DNA of 7,446 bases. It comes from an uncultured Collinsella sp. (lineage in GTDB: Bacteria > Actinomycetota > Coriobacteriia > Coriobacteriales > Coriobacteriaceae). A program made the translations under genes and the position numbers. Below are positions 1 to 6,468 of this stretch, in pieces. The notes below the pieces were generated by a model. The model did no database searches, was not told the origin of the DNA, and worked only from the letters and a program-made list of their open reading frames with translations. The stretch spans positions 1 to 7,446 of the forward strand of contig CALINZ010000201.1 of assembly GCA_938045085.1 (NCBI GenBank), written 5' to 3'. Position 1 is the first letter of the stretch. The number at the start of each line of letters is the position of its first letter.

Positions 1-1344
1 GAGATCCCGCGCTCGGGCATTACGGTCAATCTGGCACCGGGCGATATCCGAAAGACCGGTAGCGGCTTTGACCTGCCGATAGCCATTGCGGTGCTTGCGG
101 CCGATGGGCAGATTCCCCGCGACAATCTCGACCGCTGCCTCATTGCCGGCGAGCTCGGCTTGGATGGCACGGTGCTTCCCGTCAAGGGCGAAGTAGCGTT
201 TCAGCTGCTGGCTCGCGACATGGGGTTGTCTTTTATCGCCGGTAGGTCCGACCAGCATGTTCCGCTTTCGGGGGTCGACTGCGGTTTTATCGACCATCTG
301 TCGCAGCTTGCCCGCGGTATGGGCGAGGCAGCTCGGCATTATCTGGATTCTGAAGTGCTCGAGGCCACCTTTGAGCCCGAGCTCGATTATGCCGACGTGT
401 TGGGGCAGGAGGTCGCCAAGCGTGGCATGGCGCTTGCGGCGGCAGGGGAGCTGGGCTTGCTTATGATCGGGTCTCCGGGATCGGGCAAGACCATGCTTGC
501 GCGCCGCATGACGGGTATCTTGCCCGAGCTTTCCGTCGAGGATCAGCAAGAGGCGCTGTGTATCCATTCGGTCTTGGGTGAGAATATCGATGGCCTGCTT
601 GCGGGGCATCGGCCGTTTCGAAGTCCCCATCACAGCATTTCGACAGCGGGCCTTATTGGCGGGGGGCGCCCGGTGCATCCGGGCGAGATCAGCCTTGCCC
701 ATGGCGGCGTGCTCTTTTTGGACGAGCTTGCCGAGTTTCCCACCGGTGTGCTGCAGACGCTTCGTCAGCCAATCGAGCGCGGCTATGTCAGGATCGTGCG
801 CGTCGATGGCGCCTTTACGTTTCCCTCGCGCTTTCAGCTGCTTGCGGCGAGCAATCCCTGTCCCTGCGGCTTTTTGGGCGATCGCGAGGTCCCGTGTCGC
901 TGTTCGGCATCGATGGTCGAGCGCTACCGGTCCAAGCTGCGCGGTCCCTTGGCCGACCGTATCGACCTGATGCTCGATGTGACCCGCCCCGATCCGCAGG
1001 TGATTATCGAGGGCGCCGAGGGCATGTCGTCGGCCGAGCTGCGCGACTACGTTGTCCGCGGTCGGGCTTTTCGTGCCTGGCGCGAGTCCCGTATGGATGA
1101 TGCGGATGCCGAGGCCGAGCACGATGAGTCACGGTCCATTGACGGCGTCGTGTCGACCTTTGCACTCGACGAGGCCGCCGAGAAATGCGTACTTGGCCTG
1201 TCGAAACGCACTCATCTCACGGGGCGCGGCATCGTGCGCCTGGTTCGCATCGCGCGCACGATTGCCGATGTCGCAGAAAGCGAGCGGGTGACGCAAGACC
1301 ACGTGCTCGAGGCGGCGATGTACCAGGGAAGGAGGGATCAGTGA
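1..1344 (+). CDS. comM: ComM/YifB family Mg-chelatase-like AAA+ ATPase, 5' end outside window
   Basis: The reading frame is open from base 1, so the N-terminus lies before the window; 447 residues are visible and full ComM proteins are about 500. The first 30 visible residues (VNLAPGDIRKTGSGFDLPIA) are the Lon-protease-like N-terminal domain typical of the family. The AAA+ core follows: Walker A GSPGSGKT at visible residues 157-164, the FRSPHHSIS motif at 206-214, Walker B VLFLDE at 237-242, and the paired-cysteine motif NPCPCG...CRCS at 285-302. The Mg_chelatase_C domain ends with KRTHLTGRGIVRLVRIARTI. In naturally transformable bacteria ComM is a hexameric helicase that promotes branch migration when incoming DNA is integrated; that role is known from the family, not shown here. 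An acidic stretch (DDADAEAEHDES, 366-377) lies between the core and the C-terminal domain. The TGA stop overlaps the dprA start by one base, and the dprA ribosome binding site lies inside this gene. A GTG at 91 is an internal valine codon, not the start. Confidence 0.95.
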   Translation, partial: EIPRSGITVNLAPGDIRKTGSGFDLPIAIAVLAADGQIPRDNLDRCLIAGELGLDGTVLPVKGEVAFQLLARDMGLSFIAGRSDQHVPLSGVDCGFIDHLSQLARGMGEAARHYLDSEVLEATFEPELDYADVLGQEVAKRGMALAAAGELGLLMIGSPGSGKTMLARRMTGILPELSVEDQQEALCIHSVLGENIDGLLAGHRPFRSPHHSISTAGLIGGGRPVHPGEISLAHGGVLFLDELAEFPTGVLQTLRQPIERGYVRIVRVDGAFTFPSRFQLLAASNPCPCGFLGDREVPCRCSASMVERYRSKLRGPLADRIDLMLDVTRPDPQVIIEGAEGMSSAELRDYVVRGRAFRAWRESRMDDADAEAEHDESRSIDGVVSTFALDEAAEKCVLGLSKRTHLTGRGIVRLVRIARTIADVAESERVTQDHVLEAAMYQGRRDQ

Positions 1345-2276
1345 TGGGTGAGGAGACTTTTGAGCTGCATCCCGGTGATGCGTTGTATCCAGATACCGTT
1401 TTGGAGCTCTCTGATGTACCCCAGACGCTGTTCGTGCGTGGCGACCCGGAGGTGCTTTCGACGCCGGCGCTCTCCATCATCGGCGCTCGCAAGGCCTCGC
1501 CGTACGGCCTGGCCGTGGCAGAACTGGCCGCGAAAGTTGCGGTCGAGGCGGGGGTGACGGTGGTCTCGGGCGGCGCGGTCGGCTGCGACCAGGCCTCGGG
1601 TTGGGCCGCGGTCAACGCCGGTGGCAGGCACGTCGTGGTGTTGGGTACGGGCGCCGACGTGGTCTACCCGCGCTCGAGTGCGGGGCTCATCGCGCGCACG
1701 ATCGATACGGGCGGCGCGGTCGTGTCCATCTCGCCTTGGGGTATGGGGCCACGTAAGTTTGCCTTCCCGCGGCGTAACCGGGTGATTGCCGCGCTTTCGC
1801 AGGCGCTCTTCGTGTCGGAGGCTGGCATGCCTTCGGGCACGTTCTCGACGGCGGAGGCCGCCATGGACCTGGGGCGCGAGCTTCTTGCCGTGCCGGGTTC
1901 GATTTTGTCACCCGAGTCGCGCGGTACCAACTACCTCATTGCCAACGGGGCCTGCTGCATTATTGACGAGGAGTCAATTGAGATGGCCATCTCGCGAATC
2001 TACGGCACCCTGCGCTATTCGCGTCCTGATGCACCCGGTATCGCAGATCTGGACCCCACGCAGCAGACTGTGATGCATGCGCTCATCGCCTCGCCGCTCA
2101 AGGTCGACGACATCGCGGCACTCGTCTCGCTCGATGCCGTCGGCGTGCTCAAACTTCTGGGTTCGCTCGAACTCGAGGGCCTCATCGAGCGCATGATGGA
2201 TGGAAGGTATGCGCCCTCCAAGTTTGCCCTTCACGCCCAGACGCCCTTCGGTCACAATGGAAAACGTGTCAATTAG
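1344..2276 (+). CDS. dprA: DNA-processing protein DprA (Smf), short and divergent form
   Basis: The product has 310 residues. DprA binds single-stranded DNA in the cytoplasm and loads RecA on it, mainly during transformation. The Rossmann-like DNA-binding domain spans about residues 40-210: IIGARK at 45-50, VVSGGAVGCD at 73-82, VVVLGTGADVVYP at 97-109, FAFPRRNRVIAALS at 139-152, FSTAEAAMDLGRELLAVPG at 167-185, and GTNYLIANGA at 194-203. A winged-helix-like domain (DprA_WH) follows at about 237-295. The N-terminal SAM domain of many DprA proteins is lacking, since only about 40 residues precede the core. The usual SGxARGID..AH motif reads SGGAVGCDQAS, so the isoleucine and histidine are replaced. 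ATG at 1344 was chosen because AAGGAGG at 1329-1335 lies eight bases upstream and the ATG overlaps the comM stop as TGATG, which implies translational coupling. The frame stays open upstream to 1185, but that stretch lies inside comM. With comM it suggests a DNA-uptake module, although no uptake machinery is in view. Confidence 0.92.
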   Translation: MGEETFELHPGDALYPDTVLELSDVPQTLFVRGDPEVLSTPALSIIGARKASPYGLAVAELAAKVAVEAGVTVVSGGAVGCDQASGWAAVNAGGRHVVVLGTGADVVYPRSSAGLIARTIDTGGAVVSISPWGMGPRKFAFPRRNRVIAALSQALFVSEAGMPSGTFSTAEAAMDLGRELLAVPGSILSPESRGTNYLIANGACCIIDEESIEMAISRIYGTLRYSRPDAPGIADLDPTQQTVMHALIASPLKVDDIAALVSLDAVGVLKLLGSLELEGLIERMMDGRYAPSKFALHAQTPFGHNGKRVN

Positions 2277-2283
2277 AAAGGTG
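2277..2283 (+). promoter_or_regulatory. Ribosome binding site that sets the trmFO start
   Basis: AAAGGTG lies seven bases before ATG 2291. The in-frame TTG at 2285 directly abuts this site, too close to serve as a start, so ATG 2291 is preferred. Confidence 0.7.
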
Positions 2284-2290
2284 TTTGCAG

Positions 2291-3628
2291 ATGCTGTTTG
2301 ATCAGGTGACGGTTATCGGTGGCGGTCTGGCGGGATCGGAATGCGCGATTCAGCTGGCAGATCGCGGGCTCGCCGTAAAGCTGTGCGAGATGCGCCCGCA
2401 GGTAAGCTCTCCTGCCCACCATACCGATCACTTGGCGGAGCTCGTCTGCTCCAATTCGTTTAAGTCGACCCGTCCCGATTCCGCCGCCGGCCTGCTGAAG
2501 GCCGAGCTCGAGCGCATGGGCTCGGTGCTGCTCGACTGCGCTCATCGCGCCGCCGTTCCCGCTGGTGGCGCCCTGGCGGTCGACCGCGTCAAGTTTTCCG
2601 AGCTTGTCGAAGCCGAGGTTGCCGCCCGCCCCAATATCGAGGTTGTCCACGGTGAGGTTACCCAGATCCCCGAGGGCCACGTGGTCATTGCCGCAGGGCC
2701 CTTGTGCTCGCCGGCATTGAGCGAGGAGGTCATGAAGCTCGTCGGTGGTGACGCCCTGGCGTTCTTTGACGCGGCCGCCCCGATTGTCGATGCCTCGACG
2801 CTCGATATGGGCGTGTTGTTCTCGCAGTCGCGCTACGAGGAACAGGGGAGTGGCGACTATCTCAATGCCCCGCTCAACAAGGAAGAGTACGAGGCCTTTA
2901 TCGAGGCGCTCACTACGGCCGATCGCGTGGTGCTCAAGGATTTTGAGGGCGGGGACCTATTCCAGGCCTGCCAGCCTGCCGAGGAGGTTGCGCGTACGGG
3001 CAAGGATGCCATCCGTTTTGGTGCCATGAAGCCCGTCGGGCTCACCGACCCGCGCACCGGTCGCCGTCCCTGGGCGGCAATTCAGCTGCGCGCCGAGAAC
3101 AAGGAGAAGACCGCCTATAACCTAGTTGGCTTCCAGACCAACCTGACCTTCCGCGAACAGAGGCGCGTCTTCCATATGGTTCCCGGACTGGAGAACGCCG
3201 AGTTCTTCCGTTACGGCGTCATGCACCGTAACACCTTTGTTGATGCGCCGCACGTGCTCGATGGCACCTTTGCCGTGCCCGGCACGAGCGTGCGTCTTGC
3301 CGGCCAGATTACCGGTACTGAGGGGTACATGGAGGCCGTTGCGACGGGTCTACTCGCCGCGCTCAACACCTATGCCGAGGCTATCGGTGCTGCGGGCGTC
3401 GAGCTGCCGCGCGTGGGCGCCCTGGGCGCGCTCGTGGGGTATGCGACCGACCCGGCTACGGTGGGCTACCAGCCCATGCACGTCAACTTTGGCCTCGTGC
3501 CGCCGCTCGAGGACGGTAAGCGTCGCAGCAAGCGCGATCGTTACCAGGCCTACGCGGACCGGGCCCTTAAGGCCCTGGATGCCTATCTGGAAACGCGCTC
3601 CGATCTGTTTGGAGGCGAGAGGTCATAG
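2291..3628 (+). CDS. trmFO: TrmFO: methylenetetrahydrofolate-tRNA (uracil-5-)-methyltransferase
   Basis: The product has 445 residues, the usual TrmFO length. The enzyme uses FAD and 5,10-methylenetetrahydrofolate to make m5U54 (ribothymidine) in the T-loop of tRNA, in place of the SAM-dependent TrmA. The FAD-binding Rossmann motif VIGGGLAGSE lies at residues 8-17. EMRP and PAHHTDHLAELVCSNS follow, placing a cysteine at 53, the same number as the conserved Cys53 of the B. subtilis enzyme. A second conserved cysteine is at 227 (LFQACQPAEE), matching Cys226 in B. subtilis, the residue implicated in catalysis. AIRFGAMKPVGL, ENKEKTAYNLVGFQTNL, FRYGVMHRNTF, the second flavin contact GTEGYMEAVATGL and the C-terminal NFGLVPPL are all family signatures. 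The gene sits 14 bases after dprA and its TAG stop overlaps the proposed recombinase start as ATAG. In many Firmicutes topA lies between dprA and trmFO; it is absent here. No promoter is visible in the short gap, so expression probably depends on read-through from upstream. Confidence 0.96.
   Translation: MLFDQVTVIGGGLAGSECAIQLADRGLAVKLCEMRPQVSSPAHHTDHLAELVCSNSFKSTRPDSAAGLLKAELERMGSVLLDCAHRAAVPAGGALAVDRVKFSELVEAEVAARPNIEVVHGEVTQIPEGHVVIAAGPLCSPALSEEVMKLVGGDALAFFDAAAPIVDASTLDMGVLFSQSRYEEQGSGDYLNAPLNKEEYEAFIEALTTADRVVLKDFEGGDLFQACQPAEEVARTGKDAIRFGAMKPVGLTDPRTGRRPWAAIQLRAENKEKTAYNLVGFQTNLTFREQRRVFHMVPGLENAEFFRYGVMHRNTFVDAPHVLDGTFAVPGTSVRLAGQITGTEGYMEAVATGLLAALNTYAEAIGAAGVELPRVGALGALVGYATDPATVGYQPMHVNFGLVPPLEDGKRRSKRDRYQAYADRALKALDAYLETRSDLFGGERS
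3611..3615 (+). promoter_or_regulatory. Shine-Dalgarno site for the recombinase, inside trmFO
   Basis: GGAGG lies nine bases before ATA 3625. It supports translation starting at the end of trmFO, where no standard start codon exists in the recombinase frame. A second, weaker GAGAGG lies at 3617-3622. Confidence 0.5.
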
Positions 3629-4545
3629 CCTTTGACCTGTACGATGCCGTCGACTCGTTCATCGCCTACATTGCACGCGTCGAGGGGCTCGCTCCCAATA
3701 CGGTAACGGCCTACGCCTCGCGGCTCGAGCGCTTCGCCGCGTGGTGCGACCGCGAGGGCATCGACGCTCGCGTCGCCGACGTACGGACCGTTCGCTCCTA
3801 TTTGGCCGAGCTGTCGCGTGGCCAGGTGGCGGCTCGGACCCTTGCGGCGCATCTGTCTGCCATTCGCTCGCTCTATCGGTGGATGGCTGCCGAGGGAATC
3901 GTTGAGGGCGATGCGGTCTCGGCGATATCCTCGCCCAAACTGCCGCGCGATCTTCCCGGTGTGCTGACGACCCGGCAAGTCGAGGCGTTGCTCGAGGCCC
4001 CCGACACCTCGACGCCTTCGGGGCTGCGTGATGCAGCGATGCTCGAGCTGCTCTATGCCTCCGGCGCGCGAATCTCGGAGCTCGCGGCGCTCAACGTGGA
4101 GTCCATTGCTTGGTCAGAGCGAACGCTGCGACTTTGGGGCAAGGGGAGCAAGGAGCGTATCGTGCCCCTCTATCGGCGCGCTCTCGAGGCGACTCGTCGC
4201 TATATTGAGGAGGGGAGGCCACATCTCCTTGTGCAGGCAAAGCGTGTCGATAGTGCGAACGGCGTGCATCCGTTGTTTATCTCGGCGCGCGGAAACCGCA
4301 TGAGTGCCGCCATGCTCAGAAGGCGGTTCCACATGCTTGCGGCACTTGCCGGCATTCCTGCCGACATCGCCCCGCATGCGATGCGCCACACCTTTGCGAC
4401 CGACCTGCTCGAGGGCGGCGCGGATCTGCGCTCGGTTCAGGAGCTGCTGGGGCATGCGAGCTTGTCCACGACGCAGATCTATACGCACCTCACGCCCGAC
4501 CGACTCAAGCGTGCCGTGAGTCAGGCACACCCCCGCGGCGAGTAG
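3625..4545 (+). CDS. xerC: Tyrosine recombinase of the XerC/XerD type, non-canonical start
   Basis: This is a site-specific tyrosine recombinase; Xer proteins resolve chromosome dimers at dif. Read from ATA 3625 it has 306 residues, close to the usual 300. The N-terminal core-binding (SAM-like) domain spans about residues 8-100 and includes the hallmark VEGLAPNTVTAYASRLERF. The catalytic domain has the full set: Arg149 (ASGARISEL), Lys173 (GKGSKER), His251 and Arg254 (HAMRHTFATDLL), His277 (LLGHASLST) and the nucleophile Tyr286 (IYTHL). The frame is open back to the TAA at 3568, but no ATG, GTG or TTG occurs before TTG 3802, which would give 247 residues and delete most of the DNA-clamping N-terminal domain. 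ATA 3625 overlaps the trmFO TAG as ATAG, with GGAGG nine bases upstream; CTG 3637 is the other candidate. GTC at 3622 is one base from GTG, so a mutation or sequence error is also possible. The position after trmFO matches xerC (codV) of B. subtilis, but sequence alone does not separate XerC from XerD. Confidence 0.9.
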   Translation: MAFDLYDAVDSFIAYIARVEGLAPNTVTAYASRLERFAAWCDREGIDARVADVRTVRSYLAELSRGQVAARTLAAHLSAIRSLYRWMAAEGIVEGDAVSAISSPKLPRDLPGVLTTRQVEALLEAPDTSTPSGLRDAAMLELLYASGARISELAALNVESIAWSERTLRLWGKGSKERIVPLYRRALEATRRYIEEGRPHLLVQAKRVDSANGVHPLFISARGNRMSAAMLRRRFHMLAALAGIPADIAPHAMRHTFATDLLEGGADLRSVQELLGHASLSTTQIYTHLTPDRLKRAVSQAHPRGE

Positions 4546-4562
4546 GAGAAGGGCCTCCCGCG

Positions 4563-4584
4563 CCGCACCGAGGTGTGTGGTTTT
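4563..4584 (+). terminator. Weak terminator-like hairpin after the recombinase gene
   Basis: CCGCAC (4563-4568) can pair with GTGTGG (4575-4580), giving six pairs including one G-U around a six-base loop. TTTT follows at 4581-4584 and then GATT. The stem is short and the T-run interrupted, so termination may be partial. Its place between the recombinase stop and the rpsB promoter fits an end for the comM-dprA-trmFO-xer transcript. Confidence 0.35.
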
Positions 4585-4593
4585 GATTGCGGG

Positions 4594-4622
4594 TTGGCAG
4601 GAAGAGGCAATCCTGCTATCAT
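4594..4622 (+). promoter_or_regulatory. Main vegetative promoter for rpsB-tsf
   Basis: TTGGCA (4594-4599) and TATCAT (4617-4622) are separated by exactly 17 bases; each differs from the sigma-70/sigma-A consensus at one position. TGC just upstream of the -10 (4614-4616) makes an extended -10 element. Transcription should start near 4628-4630, giving a leader of about 135 bases before rpsB. A strong promoter is expected for a ribosomal protein operon. Confidence 0.75.
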
Positions 4623-4629
4623 TCATCGG

Positions 4630-4760
4630 GTTGCTTCACGGCAACATGTTTTTATCACGCACGCGCGGCTACTTCATACCGTGGTGCCCGGGCTTTGGTA
4701 GCACATGTCCGGGTTGGTTATGGAGGATGACCCCGCGCGGAGGCAAACCACAGGAGGTTT
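4630..4760 (+). ncRNA. Structured rpsB leader, candidate S2 autoregulatory RNA
   Basis: Pairing by eye gives three elements. Hairpin A: GTTGC 4630-4634 with GCAAC 4641-4645. Element B is an extended stem: CGCGCGG 4662-4668 with CCGCGCG 4733-4739 (seven perfect pairs); CTTCATACC 4672-4680 with 4716-4725 (nine pairs, one bulged T at 4718, one G-U); and GCCCGGGC 4686-4693 with 4707-4714 (eight pairs, two G-U) closing a 13-base loop. Inside B, GTGC 4684-4687 could instead pair with GCAC 4701-4704, a possible alternative fold. Hairpin C: AAACC 4745-4749 with GGTTT 4756-4760, holding AGGA of the Shine-Dalgarno in its loop. S2 represses rpsB-tsf through the leader in E. coli; that the same happens here is inference. 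I did not recognise a named Rfam family. Confidence 0.5.
4752..4757 (+). promoter_or_regulatory. rpsB ribosome binding site inside a small hairpin
   Basis: AGGAGG lies six bases before ATG 4764. Its last two G residues are in the 3' arm of the AAACC/GGTTT hairpin, so access to the site could depend on leader folding. Confidence 0.8.
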
Positions 4761-4763
4761 AAC

Positions 4764-5492
4764 ATGGCTACCAAGATTAATATCCGCACCCTGCTCGAGG
4801 CCGGCTGCCACTTCGGTCACCAGACCCGTCGCTGGAACCCCAAGATGAAGCCGTTCATCTTCGGTGAGCGCAACGGCATCTACATCCTCGACCTCAAGCA
4901 GACCATCCTTGACGCCGACCAGGCCTACACCTTCGTCAAGAACGTCGCCAAGGGCGGCAACGTGCTGTTCGTCGGTACCAAGAAGCAGGCTCAGGAGGCC
5001 GTCAAGAACGCCGCAGAGCGCGCCAACATGCCTTACATCAACCAGCGTTGGCTCGGCGGTATGCTGACCAACTTCGTCACCATCCGCTCCCGCATCAACC
5101 GCATGGAGGAGCTTGAGGCCATGGTCGAGGACGGCCGCATGGCAGTGCTGCCCAAGAAGGAGCAGGCTGTGCTCGGTAAGGAGCTCGCTAAGCTCCAGAC
5201 CAACCTCGGTGGCGCCCGCGACATGAAGGGTCTGCCCCAGGCTCTCTTCGTCATCGACACCAAGCGCGAGGAGAACGCCATCAAGGAGGCCCAGCGCCTG
5301 AACATCCCCGTCGTCGCTCTGATCGACACCAACTCCGATCCCGACGAGGTCGAGTACGGCATCCCCTGCAACGATGACGCCATCTCCGCTGTTACCCTTA
5401 TGTGCGAGCTCATGGCCGACGCCTGCCTCGCTGGCTCCGGCAAGGAGCAGGTCTCCGAGGCCGAGATGGCCGCCGAGCCCAAGGCCGAGTAA
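4764..5492 (+). CDS. rpsB: 30S ribosomal protein S2
   Basis: The product has 242 residues and belongs to the uS2 family, which binds late on the small subunit near the 16S rRNA and S1 and is needed for translation initiation in many bacteria. Signature stretches are [17 protein letters not shown] at residues 12-28, [12 protein letters not shown] at 33-44, [11 protein letters not shown] at 67-77, [14 protein letters not shown] at 91-104 and [21 protein letters not shown] starting at 186. The region from about 105 to 175 is the expected coiled-coil hairpin. The C-terminal tail after about 225 is acidic and low in complexity, which is common in this family. ATG 4764 is supported by AGGAGG and by the family's N-terminus ([14 protein letters not shown]). 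Codon use is strongly biased to GAG, AAG, CTC and GTC, as expected for high expression and unlike the dprA-xer run upstream. It is cotranscribed with tsf, 45 bases downstream. Confidence 0.98.
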   Translation: MATKINIRTLLEAGCHFGHQTRRWNPKMKPFIFGERNGIYILDLKQTILDADQAYTFVKNVAKGGNVLFVGTKKQAQEAVKNAAERANMPYINQRWLGGMLTNFVTIRSRINRMEELEAMVEDGRMAVLPKKEQAVLGKELAKLQTNLGGARDMKGLPQALFVIDTKREENAIKEAQRLNIPVVALIDTNSDPDEVEYGIPCNDDAISAVTLMCELMADACLAGSGKEQVSEAEMAAEPKAE

Positions 5493-5525
5493 ATCAGTCC
5501 TATTTAAGTCTTTTTCATCTCTTTG

Positions 5526-5531
5526 AAAGGA
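5526..5531 (+). promoter_or_regulatory. tsf ribosome binding site
   Basis: AAAGGA lies six bases before ATG 5538 and favours it over the in-frame TTG at 5523, which lies upstream of this site and would add five residues absent from EF-Ts proteins. The 45-base rpsB-tsf gap is T-rich but has no GC stem, so I see no terminator there. Confidence 0.7.
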
Positions 5532-5537
5532 ACCACA

Positions 5538-6407
5538 ATGGCCCAGATTACTGCCGCTATGGTCAAGCAGCTCCGCGAGATGACCGACTCCCCTATGATG
5601 GAGTGCAAGAAGGCTCTCGTCGAGGCTGACGGCGACATGGATGCCGCCGTCGACGTTCTGCGCAAGAACGGCCTCGCCAAGGCTGCCAAGAAGGCTGGCC
5701 GTGAGACCAACGAGGGCGCTGTCGCCGCGTTCGTCTCCGAGGATGGCAAGACCGGCGCTCTGCTCGAGCTCTCCTGCGAGACCGACTTCGTCGGCTCCAA
5801 CGCCAAGTTCACCGGCTTTGCTTCCAAGGTCGCCGAGGTTGTCGCTACCACCGAGCCTGCTGACGTCGACGCTCTGCTCGAGAAGCCGATGGGCGAGGAG
5901 ACCGTTTCCTCTGAGCTCACCGAGATGATTCACATCATGGGCGAGAACATGAAGATCTCTCGTTTCGCCGCCCGCAAGGCCGAGAACGGTGCCCTCGCTT
6001 CTTACATCCACATGGGTGGTAAGATCGGCGTCCTCGTCGAGTTCGCTTTCGAGAAGGCCGAGACCGCTCAGGCTGACTCCTTCAAGACCTTCGCTCACGA
6101 CGTCGCCCTTCAGGTTGCCGCCGTCGCCCCGATCTGCGCTACCCGCGATCAGGTTCCGGCTGAGACCGTCGATCACGAGAAGCAGATCTACATGGCTCAG
6201 GCCGCCGAGTCCGGCAAGCCCGAGGCCATTCAGGAGAAGATGGCTGTTGGCCGTCTGGAGAAGTTCTACAAGCAGTCCGTGCTCACCGAGCAGGAGTTCA
6301 TCAAGGACAGCTCCCTCACCATCAAGAAGTACGCTGAGCAGGTCTCCAAGGAGCTCGGCGATACTATTACCGTCGTTGCCTTCGACCGTCTGGTCCGTGG
6401 CGAGTAA
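5538..6407 (+). CDS. tsf: Translation elongation factor Ts
   Basis: The product has 289 residues. EF-Ts is the cytosolic guanine-nucleotide exchange factor that releases GDP from EF-Tu. The N-terminal UBA-like domain (about 1-50) contains MVKQLREMTDSPMMECKKAL at 8-27 and the helix ending LRKNGLAKAAKKAGRET. The core follows with ETDFVGSN at 81-88, which holds the Asp-Phe pair that intrudes near the EF-Tu magnesium site, and the later YIHMGGKIGVLVEF. The second core half has EKQIYMAQAAESGKPEAIQEKM and ends in FYKQSVLTEQEFIKDSS, where EF-Ts proteins commonly have LLEQPFVKD-type sequence. The length matches the long (about 280-300) bacterial form. It is the second gene of the rpsB-tsf unit and is followed by a strong intrinsic terminator. 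Codon use is as biased as in rpsB. Confidence 0.98.
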   Translation: MAQITAAMVKQLREMTDSPMMECKKALVEADGDMDAAVDVLRKNGLAKAAKKAGRETNEGAVAAFVSEDGKTGALLELSCETDFVGSNAKFTGFASKVAEVVATTEPADVDALLEKPMGEETVSSELTEMIHIMGENMKISRFAARKAENGALASYIHMGGKIGVLVEFAFEKAETAQADSFKTFAHDVALQVAAVAPICATRDQVPAETVDHEKQIYMAQAAESGKPEAIQEKMAVGRLEKFYKQSVLTEQEFIKDSSLTIKKYAEQVSKELGDTITVVAFDRLVRGE

Positions 6408-6430
6408 ATAAGCTCTTGTAGCTGGTAATG

Positions 6431-6465
6431 AGCAGGCTGTGGGTTTTACTCACAGCCTGCTTTTT
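6431..6465 (+). terminator. Strong intrinsic terminator of rpsB-tsf
   Basis: AGCAGGCTGTG (6431-6441) pairs perfectly with CACAGCCTGCT (6451-6461). Two further pairs, G6442-T6450 and G6443-C6449, leave a five-base loop TTTTA. A run of five T (6461-6465) follows. It lies 24 bases after the tsf stop. Confidence 0.92.
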
Positions 6466-6468
6466 CAT

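Noticed and set aside
91..93. GTG at 91 as the comM start
   Set aside because: The 30 codons before it encode conserved ComM sequence, so the gene begins before the window.
1185..1343. Upstream extension of dprA by 53 codons
   Set aside because: It lies inside comM coding sequence, reads as Arg/His-rich nonsense, and ATG 1344 has a good ribosome binding site.
3802..3804. TTG 3802 as the recombinase start
   Set aside because: It would cut through a clear core-binding domain, and no Shine-Dalgarno precedes it at proper spacing.
3583..3978. 131-codon minus-strand frame over the trmFO-xer junction
   Set aside because: It overlaps two real genes, and the product has no recognisable features.
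4577..4762. Small 61-codon frame (leader peptide candidate) before rpsB
   Set aside because: It starts upstream of the promoter -10, so it would not be on the rpsB transcript; no ribosome binding site and no recognisable product.
4546..4763. A dif-like Xer target site near the recombinase gene
   Set aside because: I saw no 28-base sequence with paired recombinase arms around a 6-base centre; dif is normally near the replication terminus, not beside xer.
4674..6176. 500-codon open frame on the minus strand across rpsB and tsf
   Set aside because: It lies exactly opposite two certain, highly codon-biased genes; the product is a Leu/Gly/Asp/Val-rich string with no recognisable domain, which is what reverse-complemented biased codons give.
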